From assembly GCF_002368035.1 (NCBI RefSeq), contig NZ_AP018222.1, forward strand, positions 3,450,534 through 3,514,533: a stretch of 64,000 bases of DNA, given 5' to 3'. A program made the translations under genes and the position numbers. Within the stretch, counting starts at the first letter, position 1. Every line of letters starts with the position of its first letter. The notes under the pieces were generated by a model, which was not told where the DNA came from, made no database searches, and saw only the letters and a program-made list of their open reading frames with translations. The stretch comes from Nostoc linckia NIES-25 (GTDB lineage Bacteria > Cyanobacteriota > Cyanobacteriia > Cyanobacteriales > Nostocaceae). Below, piece after piece: positions 51,248 to 59,317 of the stretch.

Positions 51248-51736
51248 TTACAGTTGAATCTGCTTTGTAAAATCAGGCAGAACTTGAAAATCGTAGTAAT
51301 GTCTTAACACTTGCAGTAATTCTTTCTCTGTTGTTGCGATGTAGTCTAAAGGTACGCGTATCATCGGATTGAGTTTTGAGCCGATGAATGCTGCGCGAAT
51401 ATCAGTATGCAAACCAATTATCACCTTATTTGGATGCTGAAGTTTTTTGTGGGTATATGCAACTCCCAGTTCTACACAGGCTCCTTCGTCAGGTACGCGC
51501 CCATCTAATACAAATAAAAATACGTCAGACTCCATAATCTTTGCTGTATCAAGTTGGAACATTGCCAATCTACGTTCGTCTTTGGTCATTTTGTCGTAAG
51601 GTGGCTTATCCCGCTCTGCACCGTCACGCTGTGGTAAAAAGACTTGATAACCGAGCGATTCCAGTTTTTCAGTCAGGTAGTGGTTAAAGTGCAGTTCAGC
51701 TTGTGAAAACAAAGGTGCAGCAAAGTAAATGAGCAT
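51248..51736 (-). CDS. Nucleoside 2-deoxyribosyltransferase-family protein
   Basis: A 162-residue protein of the NDT-like Rossmann fold. It begins MLIYFAAPLFSQAELHFN, then LGYQVFLPQRDG, IMESDVFLFVLDGRVPDEGACVELGVAY (the Glu in DEGACVELG is the expected catalytic nucleophile), and a C-terminal alpha/beta end. The family exchanges or hydrolyses the N-glycosidic bond of deoxynucleosides or related nucleotides. It lies 68 bases downstream of the hsdM-hsdR chimera on the same strand and could be co-transcribed. A role in nucleotide salvage or in immunity cannot be separated by sequence. Confidence 0.82.
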   Translation of the reverse strand: MLIYFAAPLFSQAELHFNHYLTEKLESLGYQVFLPQRDGAERDKPPYDKMTKDERRLAMFQLDTAKIMESDVFLFVLDGRVPDEGACVELGVAYTHKKLQHPNKVIIGLHTDIRAAFIGSKLNPMIRVPLDYIATTEKELLQVLRHYYDFQVLPDFTKQIQL

Positions 51737-51804
51737 AAAAGGCTGACTTGAGTAGGGATTTTCAGGTAAATAGACCAGCGCTTGAAGTCATTTAATCATT
51801 TTTG

Positions 51805-54123
51805 TTAGCTGAACTCTTGTGTCAACCTTGTATACACTTTTCTTAGCATCCAGTCCTTTACCACTTCACCAAAATCTTTGAAATCTATGATTTTGGTAAA
51901 AATATCTTGATTTAAATCCATTCGCTCAATCAGCTTTGTCAGAAATACATCCTCAAAACCATATTTAAAGTTCTGAATTGAGTTGCTTTTGGCTTGTTGT
52001 GATAATGTCTTATCTTGAACTAGTGCTTCTTCAATTTGGCTGAAAAAATATTTGTCTGCTTCAGTAAAATCAGTTCTAAATCTTTTGTTGAGAATATCGA
52101 TAATCTCTGAAAGTTTGGCCTGTTCTTCTTTATCTCTTGGTATGCCAGCTTCTGTTATGGGTTGTAGAGACGATTCTATACTTTTTTCCAAGATTATTTG
52201 ACCTTCTCGGATTTTTTGTAATCGATAATATTCTAGTGCAACTTCATCAGTAAGTTTAAAAGCTTCGCTTTGACTAAGTTTTGGTAATTTAGTTTGCAAA
52301 AGACGAACAAAAGCATAGAATTTTTCTAGCTCTGCATCTGCAAATGGCATAATCTGTGACAAGAATGCATATAACCGGATAAACGCGGTTAGACTATTTT
52401 TAAACTCATCTTGCTGTTCTTCACTTAAACCCTTAAAACGGTCTACAGCAGGATCAATAAAAGAGTGAAGTCTACCTTGATCTCGCTTATTTAACTTATC
52501 CTGAGATTTAAAAAATATCTTAGCAAAAGCATCTACCTCACTAAGCCAGATAATCTGGTAGCCATCTAACCTATTTTTTAAATCATACAGTCTGTTAGGA
52601 TCTGTGGTTGCTATTAGTGTCGTTTGTTCGTAATAAGGCTGGAAATCATCAATAATTTGCTGCTCATCATTAGCAAAATCTAAAACAAAAGTGTCTTCCT
52701 TGCCGGGACAAGTGCGATTTAAACGAGAGAGGGTTTGTACAGCTTTGACACCAGAAAGTTTTTTATCTACATACATGGTATGCAATAATGGTTGATCGAA
52801 ACCAGTTTGATACTTGTCTGCTACAATTAAAAGTTGATATTCAACCGCTTCAAATTTTTCGGGTAATTCTTTTTCACCAAAGCCGTTGATATCAGATTCA
52901 GTGTACTCAATACAAGTTTCTCGATCGGTAAAAGCAGTAAAAGCTACTAATGCTTTGATATCTGCATAGCCTTGTTTATGTAAATAGTTGTCAAATGCTT
53001 CTTTATAGCGGATTACATGGGGTCGAGAAGCTGTAACCACCATTGCCTTAGCCTTACCGCCAATTTTATGCATTACACATTGGCGAAAATGCTCGATAAT
53101 AACTTCAGTTTTCTGAGCTAGGTTGTGTGGATGGAGTGATAAAAATTTAGCGATCGCTCGACTCGTTTTCTTTTTACTAATGTTAGGATCGTCTGCGATC
53201 GCCTTACTGATTTTGAAATAAGTTCTATACTTCCATTCCACACCAAATGGTGGATTAGATAACATATAGTCAAATGTTTCGTGTGCCAATCCGTCAGTAG
53301 TGAAGGTATTACCAAACTTAATATTGCTGATATCTTGACCTTTAATCAACATATCAGATTTACAAATTGCGTAGGATTCTGGGTTAATTTCCTGACCAAA
53401 AACTACAGGCTTAGAGTTTTGGTTAAGTTCTTTAATATACTCTTCTGCTAAAGACAGCATCCCACCTGTTCCACAGGCAGGGTCGTAGATAGTTGTGACA
53501 ATACCTTCTTGAGTTAGAATATTTCTGTCATTGAGAAACAGTAAATTTACCATCAGCCGGATAACTTCACGGGGTGTAAAATGTTCCCCAGCGGTTTCAT
53601 TAGATAATTCTGAAAATTTCCGAATCAATTCTTCAAAAACATAGCCCATCTCCATGCTGTCTACTGCATCTGGATGAAGATCGATATCAGCAAACTTTTT
53701 GACAATTAAAAATAGTAGATTTGCTTTATCTAAACGATTAATTTGGTCATTAAAATTAAAATATTCGATGATTTCTCGCCCCGCAACAGAGAAACCATTA
53801 ATAAAATTCCTGAGATTAGCAGCTACATTATCTGCGTCTCCCTTGAGTTTTTGAAAGGTAAACTGGCTAATGTTATGAAAAGGTACGCCAGCTTTCTGAT
53901 TTAGTAACGGCTCTGGATTCTTTAAATTCATAGACTTTACTTTCGTTTCGTAAAATTCCATGACTGCTGTTTTTGTCGGCTCTAGAACACAGTCTAAACG
54001 GCGCAACACTGTGAATGGTAATATGACTTTACCGTAGTCAGCTTGCTTATAATCACTGCGTAAAAGTTCAGCAATACTCCAAATAAAACCAGCAAGCTTT
54101 CTTACTTTTTCTGTTCGAGACAT
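51805..54123 (-). CDS. In-frame chimera of type I methyltransferase HsdM and restriction subunit HsdR
   Basis: A 772-residue ORF. Residues 1-298 are the front of HsdM: the HsdM N-terminal domain (KLAGFIWSIAELLRSDYKQ), SNETAGEHFTPREVIRLMVN, SAM motif I YDPACGTGGM (about 213-222), and motif IV SNPPFGVEWK (289-298). From residue 299 it becomes the second half of HsdR: YRTYFKISKAIADDPNISKK, ASRPHVIRYKEAFDNYL, KYQTGFDQPLLHTMYVD, helicase motif VI in AVQTLSRLNRTCPGKED, and the C-terminal helical region. The HsdM remainder, HsdS, and the HsdR nuclease, Walker A and DEAD/H portions are all missing. It is probably a deletion remnant without restriction activity, though the frame is intact over 2.3 kb. 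Confidence 0.9.
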   Translation of the reverse strand: MSRTEKVRKLAGFIWSIAELLRSDYKQADYGKVILPFTVLRRLDCVLEPTKTAVMEFYETKVKSMNLKNPEPLLNQKAGVPFHNISQFTFQKLKGDADNVAANLRNFINGFSVAGREIIEYFNFNDQINRLDKANLLFLIVKKFADIDLHPDAVDSMEMGYVFEELIRKFSELSNETAGEHFTPREVIRLMVNLLFLNDRNILTQEGIVTTIYDPACGTGGMLSLAEEYIKELNQNSKPVVFGQEINPESYAICKSDMLIKGQDISNIKFGNTFTTDGLAHETFDYMLSNPPFGVEWKYRTYFKISKAIADDPNISKKKTSRAIAKFLSLHPHNLAQKTEVIIEHFRQCVMHKIGGKAKAMVVTASRPHVIRYKEAFDNYLHKQGYADIKALVAFTAFTDRETCIEYTESDINGFGEKELPEKFEAVEYQLLIVADKYQTGFDQPLLHTMYVDKKLSGVKAVQTLSRLNRTCPGKEDTFVLDFANDEQQIIDDFQPYYEQTTLIATTDPNRLYDLKNRLDGYQIIWLSEVDAFAKIFFKSQDKLNKRDQGRLHSFIDPAVDRFKGLSEEQQDEFKNSLTAFIRLYAFLSQIMPFADAELEKFYAFVRLLQTKLPKLSQSEAFKLTDEVALEYYRLQKIREGQIILEKSIESSLQPITEAGIPRDKEEQAKLSEIIDILNKRFRTDFTEADKYFFSQIEEALVQDKTLSQQAKSNSIQNFKYGFEDVFLTKLIERMDLNQDIFTKIIDFKDFGEVVKDWMLRKVYTRLTQEFS

Positions 54124-54207
54124 TAAAAACTCCAGGTAGACTCATCAACTGTAATATATTAGAAGTCTGCTAACTCAAATTTTGCAGCAGATCGCAGCTA
54201 CACAAAC

Positions 54208-54228
54208 AAAACCCGCCTCTGCGGGTTT
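54208..54228 (-). terminator. Intrinsic terminator of modBC
   Basis: On the minus strand AAACCCGC-AGAG-GCGGGTTT is followed by TGTTTGT. It lies about 240 bases after the modBC stop and before the hsdM-hsdR chimera start, so it can separate the two leftward genes. Confidence 0.65.
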
Positions 54229-54373
54229 GAAACTATTGATTGCCATAATCATCCTATGTATGGTTAGATAACTAATCTATCACTGCCATCAAGTTTTCCA
54301 TTATTACAGCAATTTTCAGGTAATTAATACTGTAGTGGTCTGTCGCATTTATTTTGATGGGTTAGCGGTGGTC

Positions 54374-54406
54374 AGATCCCCGACTTCTTCAAGAAGTCGG
54401 GGATCT
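54374..54406. repeat. Perfect 16-base palindromic hairpin AGATCCCCGACTTCTT
   Basis: A 16-base arm and its exact complement around one central base. A diverged relative is at 57852-57881 (ATCCCCGACTTCT...AGAAATCGGGGAT). It is located in the 344-base gap between the hsd chimera and modBC, which holds no gene. Confidence 0.8.
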
Positions 54407-54467
54407 ATGCCCTCATAAGAATTGGAGAAATTTTTGTAACTTCGCTGTGTCTCATACATCTATGCGT

Positions 54468-56291
54468 TCATTCCATTAAAATTAGCCGCAAAGGATCTAA
54501 ACGCACATACCAAGGAAAAGGTTGGTCTTTGATAGTCAGCCATTTTTCTTTAAAGACTTCGGTTTGCAAATGGTAATCCTGAGAATTATTAGCAGCAGAA
54601 TGTAGTTTCAAAAATAATGTCATTCGATGGGGCGTTTCACTCGTCCGTGCTAGCCAACAAGGAAAGGTGTTTTCACGTGATGATTCGCTGGTTAAGATAA
54701 TTTGATGGGCACGAATGCCGATGTGAGACAGTTGAGTGTTGGTTGCTTCCACGACTTGGAGAGTACAACCCCAATCAGTTGCTTCTACCTGTTGCGGTGA
54801 CTGAAGAATAATCCGGGAAAAGTTTTTGCAGCCAGTGATTTGGGCAACACCCACAGTCATAGGATGCTCGAAAATATCGGATTTACTGCCATGATGCACG
54901 GCTCGACCATGCTCTAATACCAACAGATTCGGGCAAAGCCGATAAGCTTCTTCCATATTATGGGTAACAAATAAAGCCACGCCTTGGTAGTCAGCAAGAG
55001 TTTGTGTCATTTGCTGCTCTAATTGACTACGCAGATGGGTATCGAGTGCAGAAAAAGGTTCATCTAAAAGCAATGCTTCCGGTTGACTGGCCAATGCTCT
55101 TGCTAAAGCTACCCGTTGTTGTTGGCCTCCTGAAAGTTGGTGTGGATAGCGATCGCCTAATCCCTGCAACTGCATATCTAATAATAGTTCTTCTATCTGT
55201 ACTCTAATACTCCCTGCGGACAATGCTTTGGGCAAACCAAAAGCAATATTTTGCGCCACACTCATGTGCGGAAACAGAGCATAATTCTGCACTAAAAAAC
55301 CAATACGGCGATCGCGACTAGGTACATTAATTCCTTTTTCCGAATCAAACAACACTCTGCCATTTAAAACTATCCGCCCTCTTGTCGGCGTTTCTATCCC
55401 TGCAAGGGAACGCAAAATCATGCTCTTACCTGCCCCCGATCCCCCCAATAACCCCAAAGGCTGCTCATCACTACTGAAAGCCACTTTTAAATGAAAGCTA
55501 GGAAGTATCTTTTCAATGTCTACAAACAACCCACGCGACTCCAAACCAAAGTCCGGCCGATAAAAAACTTCTCCCCCTGCCCCCTGCTCCACTTCGGCTA
55601 CGCTCAGTGGCCACCTGCCCCCTGCCCTCTTCTTCTCCCTCACTTCCTGCCAAAAGTTAACCCCAATGATTCCAGATAGAGAAATCACCATAATTGCGAT
55701 CGCCCAAAACCACGCTTCGTCCATCGCTCCCGCTTCCACAGCAAAATAAATTGCCATTGGGATTGTCTGGGTTTGTCCGGGAATATTACCAGCCAGCATT
55801 AATGTCGCGCCGAATTCTCCCAACGCACGGGCAAAAGCCAGAGTCGTGGCAGCTAAAATCCCAGGTAGTGCTAAAGGTAAACTAATACGCCAAAAGATTG
55901 TCCTTTCTGTTGCACCAAGGGTTCTCGCTACCCGCAGCAGATTGCCATCTATTTGTTCAAAGGCTCCTAGTGCAGTTTTATACATTAAGGGGAAAGAAAC
56001 GACGGTAGCGGCGATCGCAGCACCATACCAAGTAAAGACGATAGTAAAATCAAAAGTCTGCATCAATTTCCCTACAGGGCCATTTTTGCCAAAAAACAGC
56101 AGCAACAAAAAACCAACAACTGTCGGCGGTAAAATTAAAGGAGCAATAAACATACCTTCAATCAAAGATTTCCCTTTGCCACGATATCCCAGCATCCAGT
56201 AGGCAGCAGCAATGCCCAAAAAGAAAGTAATAAATGTCGCAAGTAATGAAGTTTTGAGTGATATCCAAAGCGGCGATAAATCCAATGGCAT
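54468..56291 (-). CDS. modBC: ModB-ModC fusion: molybdate ABC transporter permease and ATPase in one chain
   Basis: 607 residues. Residues 1-215 are a ModB-type permease with about five membrane helices and the EAA loop (ARTLGATERTIFWRISLPLALPG). After a linker, an ABC ATPase follows: Walker A LGLLGGSGAGKS (279-290), Q-loop LVQNYALFPHM, signature LSGGQQQRVALARAL, Walker B ALLLDEPFSALDTHL, and a C-terminal part compatible with a MOP/TOBE domain. Fused ModBC proteins are known in cyanobacteria and import molybdate for cofactor enzymes, such as the hydroxylase at 27152-32665 and, elsewhere, nitrate reductase or nitrogenase. The linker (about 219-242) is encoded by a dispersed repeat. No modA is adjacent. 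Confidence 0.93.
   Translation of the reverse strand: MPLDLSPLWISLKTSLLATFITFFLGIAAAYWMLGYRGKGKSLIEGMFIAPLILPPTVVGFLLLLFFGKNGPVGKLMQTFDFTIVFTWYGAAIAATVVSFPLMYKTALGAFEQIDGNLLRVARTLGATERTIFWRISLPLALPGILAATTLAFARALGEFGATLMLAGNIPGQTQTIPMAIYFAVEAGAMDEAWFWAIAIMVISLSGIIGVNFWQEVREKKRAGGRWPLSVAEVEQGAGGEVFYRPDFGLESRGLFVDIEKILPSFHLKVAFSSDEQPLGLLGGSGAGKSMILRSLAGIETPTRGRIVLNGRVLFDSEKGINVPSRDRRIGFLVQNYALFPHMSVAQNIAFGLPKALSAGSIRVQIEELLLDMQLQGLGDRYPHQLSGGQQQRVALARALASQPEALLLDEPFSALDTHLRSQLEQQMTQTLADYQGVALFVTHNMEEAYRLCPNLLVLEHGRAVHHGSKSDIFEHPMTVGVAQITGCKNFSRIILQSPQQVEATDWGCTLQVVEATNTQLSHIGIRAHQIILTSESSRENTFPCWLARTSETPHRMTLFLKLHSAANNSQDYHLQTEVFKEKWLTIKDQPFPWYVRLDPLRLILME
55566..55637. repeat. Dispersed repeat inside the modBC linker
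   Basis: CCCCCTGCCCCCTGCTCC, then TTCGGCTACGCTCAGTGG and CCACCTGCCCCCTGCCC. These are intergenic-type words (CCTGCCCCCTGCC, CGGCTACGCTCAG), here translated in frame between the permease and ATPase domains (residues about 219-242). Confidence 0.75.
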
Positions 56292-56325
56292 AGTTGCGTA
56301 GGGAAAAATTAGCTCAACTAATCCC

Positions 56326-56373
56326 TAATTTACCAACTTTAGTTTCAAAAAGTTGGTATAAGTTGGTAAATTA
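56326..56373. promoter_or_regulatory. Candidate operator: AAGTTGGTA repeats upstream of modBC
   Basis: TAATTTACCAACTT and AAGTTGGTAAATTA form an exact 14-base inverted pair, with a third AAGTTGGTAT between them. The array begins 35 bases upstream of the modBC start. A regulator binding site (a ModE-like role) is possible, but the motif does not match any site I can name. Confidence 0.4.
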
Positions 56374-56559
56374 CATCACAAACAATTAAGGAAATCGAGA
56401 AAATCCGAAAAATAGAATATTCATATTGAAGAATATGTCAGGACAAAAATATATTTTGAGTTATGGGATCTTGGGTAGATTTTTTGTATCACTCTAGACA
56501 ACCTAAAAAGTATAACACTTACGTGAGTCTTGAAAAAAATCGTCAGAGGACATTAATTT

Positions 56560-57660
56560 ATGGATATTTATGGCACTCCTGGTAATGACAACCTTAACGG
56601 TACCGAATCTGCTGATATCTCGATTTTTGGCTATGGAGGTAACGATGTTATTAATGGCAAAGGCGGAGCCGATATCATCGATGCTGGAGAGGGAGATGAC
56701 TTAGTTAACGGTGGTGAAGGCGGCGATACGATCCTTGGTCGTGGAGGCAAAGATGTTCTCTACGGAGACGGAGGTAATGATGTTATTTACGGTGAAGCAG
56801 GTGATGACTTTATATGGGGTGGAGCCGGCACTGATACTTTACTTGGAGGCACAGGTAATGATAGATACCTTATTTCTGCATCGACAGGAGATACAGCTGA
56901 CACCATTACTGAATATAGTAACCAAGGCACTGACACAGTTCTATCCTATGTCAGCTACACTCTAGGGGCAAACCTAGAGAATTTGACATTACTGTACGCG
57001 AATACTGCTTTCTATGGTGGCGGCAACAGCCTCAACAATAACATTACAGGAAATGATTACTCAAACTACCTCAATGGTTTCGCAGGAAACGATTACATAG
57101 AAGGCAAGGGCGGAAACGATTCTATCTATGGTGATGATGGGATTGACAACCTCATCGGTGGGGCTGGTAATGACTCACTTTATGGTGGGAATGGTGGTGA
57201 TGTACTTTTTGGCGATGAAATTACCAATGGTAGCGGTACTCCCGCGGGTAATGACTACCTCAGTGGTGGCAATGGTAACGATCTGCTCTACGGGGGACGG
57301 GGAAATGACACAATGATTGGTGGGGCAAACAATGATTTCCTCAGTGGCTACGGTGGCAGTAGTGGCGAAATCGACAGGTATACTGGCGGTACTGGGGCGG
57401 ATACATTCAGCCTTGGTTACAACGGTTCTTTTACTACCATTGACTATTTAGGCAGCGGATATGCCCTGATCGCAGACTTCAAGCGTTCAGAAGGCGACAA
57501 GATTAGAGTTGGCGGTAGTCTCAATAGCTACACTCTCCAAAAAACATCCAATTTTAGTGGTAGCGCAGCTTTAGATACCCTCATCTACAGAAATGGCGAT
57601 TTAATTGCTGTCGTGCAAGATACTACAAATGTGTCTACGGCTTTAGACTTTGTTGCTTAA
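56560..57660 (+). CDS. RTX-type calcium-binding repeat protein
   Basis: A 366-residue protein made mainly of GGxGxDxLxG-type nonapeptides in two blocks (about residues 18-95 and 165-265). Between them is a WSAGT-like linker (DTVLSYVSYTLGANLENLTL), followed by a C-terminal GADTFSLGYNGSFTTIDYL and IADFKRSEGDKIRV beta region. In the family the repeats bind Ca2+ and fold on secretion by a type I system, using a C-terminal signal. No catalytic domain is visible and there is no N-terminal signal peptide. It is likely a secreted or surface protein. It stands alone, followed by a MITE-like palindrome. Confidence 0.9.
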   Translation: MDIYGTPGNDNLNGTESADISIFGYGGNDVINGKGGADIIDAGEGDDLVNGGEGGDTILGRGGKDVLYGDGGNDVIYGEAGDDFIWGGAGTDTLLGGTGNDRYLISASTGDTADTITEYSNQGTDTVLSYVSYTLGANLENLTLLYANTAFYGGGNSLNNNITGNDYSNYLNGFAGNDYIEGKGGNDSIYGDDGIDNLIGGAGNDSLYGGNGGDVLFGDEITNGSGTPAGNDYLSGGNGNDLLYGGRGNDTMIGGANNDFLSGYGGSSGEIDRYTGGTGADTFSLGYNGSFTTIDYLGSGYALIADFKRSEGDKIRVGGSLNSYTLQKTSNFSGSAALDTLIYRNGDLIAVVQDTTNVSTALDFVA

Positions 57661-57685
57661 TTATTGTGGCTAGGCAGTCCTAAAT

Positions 57686-57832
57686 TAACGTGAGTTCGAT
57701 GGCTCATATTGTAAGCTCAATCAGAAAACCTCTCCCTGGTTTTACTACGCAAAACCGTCCCTCTCCGAATCGGAGAGGGACAGACTTGAACTTTAGTTCA
57801 AGGCAGGGAGAGGTTGGTCGAACTCACGTTAA
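57686..57832. mobile_element. MITE-like element, family 3, with 15-base perfect inverted ends
   Basis: The ends TTAACGTGAGTTCGA and TCGAACTCACGTTAA are exact inverted repeats. The interior has two more palindromes (CCTCTCCCTGG.. / ..GGCAGGGAGAGG and GTCCCTCTCCGAATCGGAGAGG). No ORF. The word ACGTGAGTTCGA also occurs at 36205. Confidence 0.8.
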
Positions 57833-57851
57833 ATCATTCATCAAAAGTTAG

Positions 57852-57881
57852 ATCCCCGACTTCTAATAAGAAATCGGGGAT
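57852..57881. repeat. ATCCCCGACTTCT hairpin, diverged relative of 54374-54406
   Basis: A 13-base stem (one mismatch) with loop AATA. It may act as a terminator between the convergent RTX and methyltransferase genes. Confidence 0.6.
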
Positions 57882-57946
57882 ATTAGCGATCGCTAATTTT
57901 CACACATTAGAGACGATTGCGATACAGCCACACAACAGTTTTTGAA

Positions 57947-58849
57947 TTAGTCCAGTTTTGTACTGTAGGCACTAAAACCATAAGCCAAAGTTTCTTTTAA
58001 ATTAGCTGGCGGTCTGAGACTTTGATTGATAGCTTTCGCAAATGGTACCGGAATTCCTTTAATGGTTTCTGGCAAAATTGCATATTCTTCTGTTGGTTCG
58101 ACAATATAGTCTGGACACTTCGTTTTCATTCCAGCATCTGCCAACATTTCTTCTATTTCAGCACCTGAATATTGCTTGAGATAAACTGGATTTCTCGCAA
58201 ATGGGTTTAACTTTCTCACAAAATTATGGATGATGTGAGAAGGGCAAGATTTATTATGAAAAGAATGATTAAAAACAAAGATTCCACCCGGTTTGAGTAC
58301 GCGAGATATATCCGCCAACAGATTTCTTAATTGTGCATCTGGAATATGCATAAATACACAATTAGAAATTACCAAATCTATAGAATTATCTGCCAAAGGT
58401 AATGTTTCAGCAGAATTGCAAATTATATTAAACTCAGCTTCTGGGAAAAAATCGTACTCTTGTTTAACTTTAATTAATCGCCGTAATAAAGTTTCAGAAA
58501 TATCAATGCCATAATATTTTTCACATCTCAAATTTTTAGCTTTAGAGAGATGTAAAGGTGCGCGACCATAACCGCACCCAATCTCCAGAACTGAATTGAC
58601 AGATTTATTCAATGGGAATTTATTCCAAGTACCTCCAGGAGTACCAGTTAGCAGAGTGTAATCTTGTTTGATGGGCGATTTTTCGGCAACTTTCTCAATT
58701 TTTTGGGAACCATAGTATGTTTTACCAATTTTATCCCAGGTTTTTTTGTGTTGAGTACTGTTCAAATCTTTGTAGTCGCTAGGAAAATAAATTCCATCTC
58801 GTAATTCATAGTTATCTAGACTGAATTTTACATTTGCTAATTGAGTCAT
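57947..58849 (-). CDS. SAM-dependent class I methyltransferase
   Basis: A 300-residue protein. Motif I is VLEIGCGYGRAPLHLSKA, followed by YYGIDISETLLRRL (acidic ribose-binding end of strand 2), DLVISNCVFMHIPDAQLRNLLADISRVLKPGG (motifs IV to VI) and FVFNHSFHN. It resembles Methyltransf_11/25-type small-molecule or glycan methyltransferases. The N-terminal 80 residues are variable. The acceptor is not identifiable. Single leftward gene with ATG at 58849. Confidence 0.82.
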   Translation of the reverse strand: MTQLANVKFSLDNYELRDGIYFPSDYKDLNSTQHKKTWDKIGKTYYGSQKIEKVAEKSPIKQDYTLLTGTPGGTWNKFPLNKSVNSVLEIGCGYGRAPLHLSKAKNLRCEKYYGIDISETLLRRLIKVKQEYDFFPEAEFNIICNSAETLPLADNSIDLVISNCVFMHIPDAQLRNLLADISRVLKPGGIFVFNHSFHNKSCPSHIIHNFVRKLNPFARNPVYLKQYSGAEIEEMLADAGMKTKCPDYIVEPTEEYAILPETIKGIPVPFAKAINQSLRPPANLKETLAYGFSAYSTKLD

Positions 58850-59317
58850 TAGGATTATTCCCGATAAATAATTAAATCTGTTTTCTGTTATACTCTTAAC
58901 TCAGCATTAACCGCAAGGAATTTTTACTTAAACCTTCTTTTGCAGAAAGCTCAGAATTAGGCTTTATATCAAGGCTTAGGCATAGTTTAGCCCAGAAAAA
59001 GGGAGCGCGAAGTCGCTGAACTTTGTAACAGATAAAGAAACCCCACTTTCCAAAATAGACGGTGATAGAATAAATTACACAGCGATCGCACAACAATAGA
59101 CTTCTTGCAGAAGTCGGGAAAAGGGAAAGGGGGAAGGGGAAAATGTTCTGTATTGTTCCCTTCCCCTTTAACCTTTACCCTTTTCCCCAAGAGTGCAAAA
59201 AGTACTTTTGCAAGAGGTCTAATATCCCTCCCCAATCGCTAGTCCCCATTTCTAATTCTGTAGTCCTACGGAGAAGCTACGCTATCATAAGTTCTTGGGC
59301 CGGAAGAATCGGAGGTT
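58850..59317. other. 468-base gap with a MITE at 59097-59221
   Basis: Apart from the MITE listed separately, the sequence contains short TTAACCTTT-type words and a GGAGG ribosome site just before the next gene. No gene supported. Confidence 0.5.
59097..59221. mobile_element. MITE-like element, family 1 copy 2
   Basis: Ends TAGACTTCTTGCAGAAGT and ACTTTTGCAAGAGGTCTA are inverted, with 16 of 18 positions matching. The interior consists of the GGGAAAAGGG/CCCTTTTCCCC palindrome seen elsewhere as an independent repeat. The termini match those of 33277-33397. Confidence 0.78.
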
